A stretch of DNA of 64,000 nucleotides from Sabellastarte sp. h YS-2021 (lineage: Eukaryota > Annelida > Polychaeta > Sabellida > Sabellidae), in assembly GCA_964017235.1 (NCBI GenBank), contig OZ024936.1, positions 50,271,028 through 50,335,027 on the forward strand. The letters are read 5' to 3'. The position numbers and the translations under genes were made by a program. The first letter of the stretch is position 1; each line of letters opens with the position of its first letter. Below the pieces are notes generated by a model. It had not been told where the DNA came from, made no database searches, and saw only the letters and a list, made by a program, of their open reading frames with translations. Below are positions 55,745-64,000 of the stretch, piece by piece.

Positions 55745-56550
55745 ATTCTGTCTCACTATAACCAGTCCCTACAGGATCACATGAGATAAGGAGTGTTGAT
55801 AACCAGTCAGTGTTGGATTAGCTGTTGACCAGTCAAGTTGTGTTTTCTTCTTTCTCAGTGTACATGTACATTTTTCAATTGGATTATTACTGTGTTGTTG
55901 TTTTGTTTTGGATATAATTTTAACAATTCTTGGTTACCTTATTTACAATAAACAGTTATACTTTAGTAAAGACAAAAAAAGCTTTAGAGATATATTTGTG
56001 TTTGGGATTTCTTTGCAACATGGACAGTCAGAGGATTTATATTCATGCCGTTTAATAGCTAGAGTAATGCTCAGCTTGTGCATGTGTACACACTTCATTT
56101 AAAAGCTAGAGTTTTAGCTCAGCTTGAAGTATATTCATGGTAAACTTTGAATTAGCTTACATGTCAGTTGAAGGATGTGCCATAAATAATGAGAAGGGCT
56201 CTGTACCTGGTTCCTCAAGAGAAGGCTCTAATAAATTGTGAACTGTGTGACAGTTGACGGCATGCAACATCTTGCAAAAACATTTGCTAAGTTTTTACAA
56301 CAAACCTATTGAGACAACTCAAACTCAAACCAGTTTTTAGCAAAGAACTCTTGGATAATGTATTTAAACATGATTGATGTATCATTTTTAAATGATATAT
56401 TTGCTGAACTTGCATATAAGAATATTACTTATGAGATAGTCCGCAATAAACATTCCTAAATTTCTTACATGTTTATTATTGAAGTGGTTCCATTTCATTG
56501 CTTTCAAATCGCATGTGATCCTGTAGGGACTGGTTATAGTGAGACAGAAT
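55745..56550. repeat. Perfect 39-bp inverted repeat enclosing 0.73 kb
   Basis: 55745-55783 and 56512-56550 are exact reverse complements (starting ATTCTGTCTCACTATAACCA). The enclosed sequence has a 64-codon frame without features. It may be a TIR element; the right arm touches the next MITE. Confidence 0.8.
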
Positions 56551-56813
56551 TATAAATTAAACGAGACTTACCTGTAAGTTGAAATTTGACTGTAGTTCTG
56601 TTGAGCTCTAACCAGGACCGAATTAAGGGATTACATGCCCACCACTTATTATTTTAACCCACCCTAATATGGTGATTCATGGAACCACTGTTGTTCAAGA
56701 CTGACTGGTTATGAACACTCCTTATCTCATGTAATCTCTTCGGTCCTGGTTACAGCTCAACAGAACTACAATCAAACTTCAACTTACAGGTAAATCTCGT
56801 TTAATTTATAATT
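56548..56813. mobile_element. 266-bp MITE with ~75-bp inverted ends
   Basis: Ends AATTATAAATTAAACGAGA and complement; arms match over about 75 bp with about five differences, through GTTCTGTTGAGCT and AACCAGGACCGAA. Its interior segment CATGAGATAAGGAGTGTT (complement, about 56723-56740) also occurs just inside the left arm of the 55745 repeat, so the two are related. Confidence 0.75.
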
Positions 56814-57452
56814 ATTACCATTATTATTAGCTGAATTTTATATAAATGGATGCTGTGCTAGTCAAAAAAATATGTATAAAATGTTATGACATCATATAGG
56901 TAGAGACTTATAAAAATATGTCAACATGATGTTTTGTTTTAAAATGGTTCTTGGGTGTTTGTTTATATGTATAAGTGCCTTTTTTCATATCAGCAGTTAA
57001 CCTACAAAGCATTCTGTATATCACTGAAAATATATTTTCACACTGCTTTTTCTCGGTTTTGATTGGTTAAAATCTGTTCAGTAATAAGTGAGATATTGTA
57101 AGTTTAATTATAATTTCAAGTGAGGGTATAATATTTGTAAACAAATACTTGGTGATGTCAGAACCCAGTCAATAATAATAATCATTATTGGACCACGGAC
57201 CAGCTAGCCATAAAATATTGTGTTTTCATAGACTAAATTCTGTGGTGATAATCTTCTATTCTAAGATGACACGCTTGTGTCCGCAATTCTGACTGGTCAA
57301 TCACTGTTGTAGGACCGAGCATAACCTCATGGCTAGTTTTACATAGGTAGGCAATAATGCCACTTCAATTTTTAAAAAGTCAAATTATGAAGGATATGCA
57401 CTATAAATCTTCATCAAAACAGAATAAAATATAAAATGTCATGTTAGAGTCA
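56814..57452. other. Intergenic, nothing recognised
   Basis: No feature that I can support; AATAATAATAATCATTATT at about 57169-57187 is a simple repeat. Confidence 0.4.
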
Positions 57453-57590
57453 GAATAACACACTCCTAGAGTGGGGTTATGCAGGGTTTTACAACTCTTA
57501 GCTCATTAGAAACACTCAGGCTTTGCCTTCATGTTACTAATATCGCTATTCAAAAACCCTGCATAACCCCATGCTAGTCGTGTGTTATTC
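57453..57590. mobile_element. 138-bp MITE
   Basis: GAATAACACACTCCTAGAGT and the complement of its partner, both running into GGGGTTATGCAGGGTTTT, give ~38-bp inverted ends around a short loop. Confidence 0.75.
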
Positions 57591-58508
57591 CTTAAGTAAC
57601 ACATTCTCAGCTAGTAAAATGAGGGTTATTGATTGGCTTCTGATGTAATCTAAGATTTGTTTATGCATCCAATATTTTACTCTTACTTCAAATTTTCAAC
57701 ACACAATATATCTTATTGAAATTATTACTGCATAAATTTGATAAAATAAATATGAGAAAAGGCATTGTAAAATATCTTCTCAATCATATATATAGAATGT
57801 ATAAGTAGGTTAACTATTGTTTAAAATATTTACAAAAAATCATCACTTGTTAATGGGAAATGAAAACACATGTAAGAACCTTTTTAATCATTTCATAATA
57901 AAACATGCAGGGTGATTTGTTTCATTAGTTTATAACTTGTATTATTTCATGAATATCCATGAGGTTTTGTCGGTTTATTTATAGTATTAATGGTAAATGG
58001 ATGAGTAGTAAAGTCAGTCCTTCTGTTTTGAAAGGTTGGCAAAGATTTTTCCAGCCGCCCAACAATCTTGCCTTAGTTCGTATGTTTGGTAGGGGGGGCA
58101 GTCCCATTTATTTCATACCAATAAATTATGAATAATTAAACTGTAGTTGTCATGTTCCAATTATCTGGTGAACTGGCCAATTTCGGTAATAGGTTGGTTA
58201 ATTTGGTTTAAAGACACCCTAATATTAGCTCAAATTAAGTAAAGCATAAGGAATGGTATATGCCAAAATAATAAATAGAGAATATGCCAATTAAGCGCAA
58301 TTTCCTTAGTTAATAAGTAGATGATCGAAAAACGGTAAATTTGTAGTCTGGGTATGTATTATCGCCCATCATCAGCCCTGCAGCATTTGTTGACAAAAAG
58401 GATTTTCCATTGAGTCACAGACTAATAGCATTAATAAACAGGCGCTGTCATAATCAGGTTTTGAAATTGTGTTACTTGCAATCATCTACCAGAAATTGAC
58501 CATGCCGC
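57591..58508. other. Intergenic, nothing recognised
   Basis: AT-rich; no supported feature. Confidence 0.4.
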
Positions 58509-58522
58509 AATTCGGTACTATG

Positions 58523-58679
58523 AAGGTCCTCAGTGGCCTAGTGGTTAGCAAGTTTGGCATCTAATCATAGGCTGTCACCTCTGTGGGTTCGAGTCCCACA
58601 AGTGGCAATTCTGAGGACCTGTCCTAATATGACCCTGGCTGTTGAACAGGACTTAAAACCCCAACTTTGATTTGATTTG
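58523..58679 (+). mobile_element. tRNA-derived SINE (family 3), recent insertion
   Basis: 157 bp. Box A GTGGCCTAGTGGTTAGCA and box B GGGTTCGAGTCCCA are both near consensus, followed by GACCCTGGCTGTTGAACAGG, AAAACCCC and a GATTTGATTTG tail. Perfect 14-bp target duplication AATTCGGTACTATG at 58509-58522 and 58680-58693. Not a tRNA gene: the head is not a foldable tRNA with acceptor stem. Confidence 0.93.
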
Positions 58680-58810
58680 AATTCGGTACTATGTGTGCAA
58701 ATCGCGACCAAAACGGCTGGCACCCAGCAACTCACACACAACTCGCACCCTAAATTATTTCCCATGACTCTGTTACCATTGCAAATCTGTTGACCTTTTA
58801 AAATTTATTG

Positions 58811-58927
58811 TAGAAATAAACTACGTATGCACGGATGTTATGGCAATTCAATCACAAAAATAACCTCTAGAGGGTATTTTTGTGATTGAATCACCAATAA
58901 AGTCCAAGCAAAAGTAGTTTATTTCTA
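58811..58927. mobile_element. 117-bp near-perfect palindrome (foldback MITE)
   Basis: TAGAAATAAACTAC at both ends (inverted) and ATTCAATCACAAAAATA toward a CCTCTAGAGG centre. It is flanked by TA-compatible dinucleotides. Confidence 0.8.
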
Positions 58928-59392
58928 TTATAAAACGATTATTGATGTTTTATCCAATGTTCACTGATTTTGTTTGTTTTTAATTTTATTTTCAAGATTA
59001 TGCTGCGCAACCATGTTCGTAGATTGGAATAGCGTACATTAGTTTCTCTATTAAGTACACCCGTGTTGCAAACTCGGGACGGTTTTATAGAAAGCAGTAC
59101 AAATATACAGAAACAAAGAATAGAATGTTTACTTACCTTGATCATATGTAAAGAGCAGTGATTGATAAACAATCACAGAAAAGTATTCCACAAAAGTTGC
59201 CTCCGTGTACACTGAAGAACAATAAACATGCTTTCTGGGGATTTCCCTTTCTATTTTTAACTCGGGACACTGTAAGAAGAAATGCTATTTGCCGACTTTT
59301 TTCACTACCGTAAAACAGTTAAAATAAGTGTTACTTCAATAGTATTAGGGAAATATTTTTCTCTCCCGAAAATAGGAAACTTTAGAGGATAA
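58928..59392. other. Flank of the PHD gene; one splice-donor-like site
   Basis: GATCAAG|GTAAGT on the - strand (exon side ending about 59138) is a strong donor sequence, but no open exon leads to it. Otherwise nothing recognised. Confidence 0.35.
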
Positions 59393-59655
59393 CTTTCCAT
59401 GTCTTCATATTAAAAGGAACAAGAACATCTTTTTAAAACACAATTTTTATTTTTTAATGCAGTTAGCACAGTTTATATAAGCACATAACAAAGAATAAGC
59501 TTTACAGGTAGTTAGGTGATATTTTATTCATCCACCAAAAAAGATAAACGTTGAAGAATAAATTTCTGTGTCTTCAAGCTGAAGGGAACAAGAATATTTT
59601 TTAAAACAAACTTTTATTTTATTAATGCAGTTAGAACAGTTTATGAAGATATAAG
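59393..59655. repeat. Tandem duplication (~175-bp spacing) downstream of the PHD gene
   Basis: 59393-59478 and 59567-59655 share 'TGTCTTCA..TAAAAGGAACAAGAA', 'TTTTTAAAACA' and 'AATGCAGTTAGMACAGTTTAT' with some differences. Each copy carries a TTTATT (- strand AATAAA), so the region may hold alternative polyadenylation signals. Confidence 0.7.
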
Positions 59656-59755
59656 ATAATTTAAATGAGTGGTGCCATTGTAAATGCATTGAAAGCTAAT
59701 GAATAACTTTAAAAGGAAGAAGTCCTGCAAACTGTACAATTTGAAAGTCACATTT

Positions 59756-60113
59756 TTATTGTTCATGGCATCTTGAACAAAACCATGGTCTGCCATTCTC
59801 GGTATGAATACTGAGCTCAATTTGATCTTGTGGACTCAAACAGGTTGGATGATATTGACCCAAGCACACTTGACACTGTGCAGCCTCTAAGTTTGAACAA
59901 GTGCAAAAGCATACACAACAAACTGGCATGTCTGGGCATGCTGGACACTGGAAAGAATCAGTTTCAATGATTGATAAGTCAGCAAGTGGAAGATCGGGTA
60001 GACAGTGACGATGCCATGATCTTTGACATGTAGAGCAATTATACCACTGAATATTCAATGATGCATCTTCAGCATGATTACGGGGAATCCTGCATTTGGC
60101 GCAAAGGTCAATC
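59756..60113 (-). CDS. Tandem PHD-finger protein, exon 2
   Basis: A 358-nt exon from acceptor CTACACAG to a TAA stop (59756-59758). In the 123-residue model it holds residues 5 to 123. Two complete C4HC3 zinc-binding PHD fingers can be read. Finger 1: C9, C12, C31, C34, H39, C42, C61, C64 (motif CSTCQRSWHRHC). Finger 2: C70, C73, C85, C88, H93, C96, C117, C120 (CQVCLGQYHPTC, WFCSRC). Extra cysteines (C71, C75, C77) sit in finger 2. PHD fingers usually read histone tails in nuclear proteins. There is no other domain, so it is either a mini-protein or the C-terminal end of a larger gene whose upstream exons join at 60113. The stop codon overlaps an AATAAA. Confidence 0.75.
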
Positions 60114-60368
60114 CTGTGTAGAATAATTGGCTTGTGTTAAATTTATTTATAATTACACATACACAGTCCCATATATGTAAGTTTATATGAAACACTCATA
60201 CATTTAATATGGTCATGTACATTTATACCACAAATAGTGAGAGGATACATTGTTACATATATATCAATATTTTCTATAAGCAACCACCACCTTTCCCACT
60301 TGAGCCATGACTTTTCAATAGAAGGTAAAGTCACATCGATGTTAATGTGTTAGACAGTGTTTACCTAC

Positions 60369-60382
60369 CTGGCTTCCTGCAT
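60369..60382 (-). CDS. Tandem PHD-finger protein, candidate first exon
   Basis: ATG plus MQEA and two bases (14 coding nt) end at a CCAG|GTAGGT donor. The phase fits the exon at 60113, giving a 372-nt reading frame (123 residues and stop). The same frame is open a further 15 codons upstream of this ATG. Support is the strong donor, the phase match and a TATA-like element at 60429-60435. An alternative donor 5 nt downstream also keeps a frame from another ATG. Confidence 0.45.
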
Positions 60383-60428
60383 GCTGTGTCCCTCATTCAA
60401 TGCAGAATAATTTACAAAATGGTATCCG

Positions 60429-60435
60429 TTTTATA
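60429..60435 (-). promoter_or_regulatory. TATA-like box of the PHD gene
   Basis: TATAAAA on the - strand, 47 nt upstream of the proposed ATG, next to an AT dinucleotide run. It predicts a start site near 60400-60405 and a 5' UTR of about 20 nt. Confidence 0.35.
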
Positions 60436-60483
60436 AATATATATATATATGTCTACACTTATAATTTATACATGTAGGCTTAA

Positions 60484-61164
60484 CCAGGGGCCGGATTCAC
60501 GAAAGGTCTCAAGTCTTAGCCAAATCTCAGTTGAGATTTTGCTCAAATCTGAGATTTTTGTCTCAGCTGAGATTCTGCTTAAGTTGAGATTCATGAAAGG
60601 AATCTCAGCTAAGACCAAAATCTCAGCCAAGTTTAGTGTCTGGACTAATCAAAACTGATGTAACATTTTGTTGAGATTAGTGGAAAGTATACACATTTAT
60701 ATTTTACCACTCTACCATATATACTCACATTTTAGAATATTTTCAATCAAGCAAATCATTGGCTTTTTACTATAATTTGTACTGACATTCAAAAGAACTG
60801 ATTATAACTGCAAAACAAACCACTCATGGAAATTTGTAATGTAAATGTTTACTGTTGTTTTTGTACAAACTCTTAATATATATTCATATTTTGTGTTACA
60901 AGTTAAATAATATGTCATACTTCACTATTTTCATTTTGTTTTGTGACTTTTTATTACATGTACTCTATTTTATGAAAACTTAAGTCACTCCTTAGGCAGT
61001 CTCAGATTTGAGACCAAATCTGAGAAAAATCTTAGCATGAGATCTTTTGTGAATCCCAGCTGAGCAAAAGGTCTCAAATCTGAGAAAAATCTAAGAAAAA
61101 TCTTAGATTTGAGACCAAAATCTCAGATTTGAGATTTGAAACCTTTCGTGAATCCGGCCCCTGG
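60484..61164. mobile_element. 681-bp MITE with CCAGGGGCCGG ends
   Basis: The ends CCAGGGGCCGGATTCACGAA and complement. Sub-terminal regions are packed with self-complementary CTCAGATTTGAG and 'AATCTCAG' motifs. The middle (60680-60960) is plain AT-rich DNA. It lies about 50 bp upstream of the PHD gene TATA-like box. Confidence 0.8.
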
Positions 61165-63862
61165 CCAAACTTGTAAAACAAAAAAGCTTAAGCCTAAGAC
61201 ATATTGGTTGACATTATCCCAGAGCATTTGAAAGCTGGTTTATGAACATATGGACATGACACCTATACAATGATTATTTATCTTTTTCAATTTTTAAAAT
61301 ACTTAAGTTGACAATATGTATTAAAATAAAATCTGATCTAATTATTTCATTATTCATATTCAAAAATGTATATGCATATGTCCAGGCTTTAAATAGAATT
61401 TTACATTAAAGACTATCCAAATGCATTTACAAGAATTCATATTTTCTTCCGTAAAGTATATTAAAGTAAGGACCAAAATCATCACAAATTCACTACAAAA
61501 CCATAAAAACACAACAGGAAATTAAATTCTGTGTATTTTATGCTTCAAAATGATGTATGTCGGCTGCACTAGTAATCATGCTACTTAATCAAAAATACCA
61601 ATAAAGTATGTGATAAAACATATATACATTAGCTTTTCCATAACTATAAAATACTTCAGGCATTATTTATGCCAAATTATGAAGGAAATTTCAACTAAAC
61701 TGCTGAAAAATATTTGTTTCAATCATTTAATTGTGATTGTCAAAGGTTTTATGTCACTGGGTTACTGACCTAGTTTTCATGCTATCTGTTGGCTGTTTCA
61801 GAAACTTTAAAATTTAAATAATTTTCATACAATAATATACAAAAAAGAAATAAGTGTTAAACTCTTCACATAATAACCTTTTCAATGGTGTTTTAATTGT
61901 AAAAATTGATAACATATTGACAGATTTACAAGCAATTAAAGATTAAAAAATTTCACATTGTATGGATAAAAATTTATTGGCAAACAAAGTATGGTTTGAA
62001 TCCAAAATAAGGACTAAACGAGTTTGATAAGTGATATCCAAGTACCTAATTCATCCACAGAAATGACAAATGTATCATTTTAAAGACAAATAATAGTAGA
62101 TTTTGATGGTTTTCATTTGAAGAAAATTTGTTTTGTTTTGGCTGAGATATTGTTAAATGTGTTGCAAACACACGAAAACTAGTGCTAGCACGAAAACTGG
62201 ATCATCGACCATACAATTTGTTAAAATTTAAAAAAAAAAATTATTTTTCATATATTTTTTAACCGGGTAAGTAATGAATATTCTTGTTCGCACGTGGCCA
62301 TTGTTTTTCCACATTCTCGTTTGTAAACAGGATTGCCGCTAGTGCTGTAACGAGTTGACCGAAACTCGAGTCGTAACTCGGTGGGCGATATTTGGGGATA
62401 ACATCGGTTTATGCAATTTTAACTTGAGTTTTTAAGAAATAAATCATAATATATTAATCTTGGTACAAACTAGCACTTTTGCAATTTATCTAACCATAGA
62501 GACATAAAAATCAATGAGCAATGGTCGTTTTGTTTTTATTTCCCTTATTTACGTGGCTGTTTCATAAAGTGCTCATACATTGTCGCACGTCCCGTTATCG
62601 ACCACTTCCTATTATCGATCGGGAACAAATATCATCTTTCTTAGGCAACATGACTGTGTTTCGAATTTGCCTATCAGAGAATTGAATGTAAATAATTTCT
62701 GAAATAATATCTCACAAAACTTTCAAAAAGATGAGGTCAGAGCAGGTATGAAATTTTTAAAGTTAAAAAGTGTATGTGATAATTGCTTAAGACACTAATG
62801 TCCGTTTTTCACAATTTATAAATCTTTAATTTTGAAGTATTTTATAAATGTTTCTGTCACTAAGTTCATTTCTCTACTGTAGAATTCTGTTTATTTTTGA
62901 TCCAAACCAATAAATAGGTCTAAATTGTTCAGAATAATGTGTACTAAACCTGAGAGAGTGATATGGTCCTTATGGGTCCTCTCCCAGAAAAGTTAAAAAT
63001 TGTTTCTCAAATATTTCTTTTACTTCATTTTAAAAGAAGGTTTTGTGGCATATTATTGCAGAAAAATCCTGACTATGTTGTCAAAAAGTGTACCCTTCAT
63101 GATGCCGATCATCTGATCTTTGCATAATTGTAAGCTGTGCTTGAGGAAGTTTACTCAAGTAGAGGTGCAGCCAAGTTTTTGAAACTTTTCTCTTTACTGT
63201 GAATAAAAAAGTAGTGATGCATCAGCCCTCCAAACATAAGATATTCCAGATCCTAATTATTACAATTTTGTGTATGCTGATACAATAAATTTTATACTTT
63301 TATCAATATTCTGTACTCAATAGTACTTTTTATTAACCTTACAACCTTAAGTCTGCTATTTCTAGCTTTAGGTGCAACCTTTAGTCATGTGATTGATAAT
63401 TGGAAGTGAGGCTTCCTGTATAGCAAGTGTGACATACCTAAGAAAAACAATCATTTCTGTGCAAAATATTGTATCAAAACAGGATGTATACATGCCAATA
63501 CATAGATAACATAATATGACAATAATCAACTGGATATTTGCAAAGGTGTGTTATTTCATATTATTTATCGGCAATTTTCCCGCTTATGTGGTTGATAATT
63601 GGACGTGCGAGGACATATCTGCACAATTTAACTGGCAACAAAATATATTTCCTTGCAATAAAGTGGTACTAAACACGTTAATGTTATTTTATTTATATTT
63701 GTGTCATTTAGTCGAGTTCAACTTGAGTTCAACTCGCATCTAACAGGCGATCGTCGATCTACAGAAATCGCTAATGATAACAGCTCTAATTGCTGCATAT
63801 GTGCACTCGGAACTCCAATAGGCTTATTGCATTTCCCGGCTGAGATTATGATTCCAGAGATT
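61165..63862. other. Intergenic, nothing recognised
   Basis: 2.7 kb of AT-rich sequence. The frame at 63516-63743 (75 codons) has one cysteine pair and hydrophobic runs but no recognisable family or splice context; I do not call it a gene. Confidence 0.4.
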
Positions 63863-64000
63863 ATTATCTCCCGCCGGGCTTAACCCGGGAGGGAGATTAT
63901 GAAATGATGTCTGTGTGTGCGTGCGTGCGTGTGTGCGTGCGTGCGTTAGTCACGCAGATTTCTCCAAAACTACTACAGCTACAGATTTTTTGTAAATTAA
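63863..64000 (-). mobile_element. Hairpin end of an element running off the window
   Basis: AATAAT (outward) plus nested arms ATCTCCC / GGGAGAT and CCGGG / CCCGG around CTTAA (63866-63897). A GTGTGTGCGTGCGTGC-type microsatellite (63908-63945) and TTTCTCCAAAACTACTACAG follow. Same end design as elements A, B and D; the body is cut by the window edge. Confidence 0.6.

Noticed and set aside
58540..58620. tRNA gene
   Set aside because: Boxes A and B are present but there is no cloverleaf acceptor stem; the unit continues into a SINE body with a tail and target duplication.
58939..59172. 77-codon - strand frame with a donor-like GTAAGT inside
   Set aside because: It has no ATG start at its 5' end, no known motif and no partner exon; only the donor-like site is noted.
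63516..63743. 75-codon frame near the window end
   Set aside because: Hydrophobic low-complexity peptide without family resemblance or splice signals.

Overview
This window is animal (eukaryotic) DNA, most likely from a bivalve mollusc. It is AT-rich, its genes are split into small exons with GT/AG borders, its introns are several kb long, and it holds tRNA-derived SINEs ending in an AAATAAATAAA tail, a type common in molluscs. Nearly all open frames are accidental. Three protein-coding genes can be supported from splice-consistent exons. All species-level and transposon-superfamily names here are inferences, since no database search was possible.

Genes. (1) An LRRC14/PRAME-type leucine-rich-repeat gene on the + strand has five exons (580-684, 2044-2160, 3572-3704, 4648-4723, 15239-16033). 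Its 5' end lies outside the window or was not found. (2) The mitochondrial F1-ATPase inhibitor IF1 is on the - strand, with exons at 45203-45286, 43982-44045, 31731-31811 and 27982-28050; the exon for the presequence was not found. It converges on gene 1. (3) A small - strand gene (60382 to 59756) encodes a 123-residue protein made of two complete PHD fingers.

Layout. 1-16 kb is the LRR gene; its 10.5-kb fourth intron holds a nested stack of mobile DNA and a satellite rich in nuclear-receptor half-sites. 16-28 kb is the convergent intergenic region with SINEs, MITEs, a 3-kb repeat element (B) and a 32-bp minisatellite. 28-45.3 kb is the IF1 gene; its introns hold a second B-type element (B') and a 7.7-kb element (D) that is interrupted by A', a 5.6-kb element matching A (5885-11690) in inverted orientation. 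47-52 kb is a composite satellite block (133-bp and 155-bp repeats). 52-64 kb is a MITE- and SINE-rich stretch with the PHD gene.

The main observation is a shared end structure in unrelated repeat elements. At least ten element ends carry a short hairpin followed directly by AAT (read outward). In most the arms are complete and a GC-rich, CGCCG-like block lies just inside. Several bodies are built from long tandem satellites. This resembles non-autonomous Helentron/pearl/DINE-1-type rolling-circle elements, but with several different bodies and hairpins in one 64-kb window. The window also supplies its own empty site for a 6.9-kb TTAA-flanked insertion (4909-11800): a second copy of the target MITE at 44.4-44.8 kb lacks the insertion.
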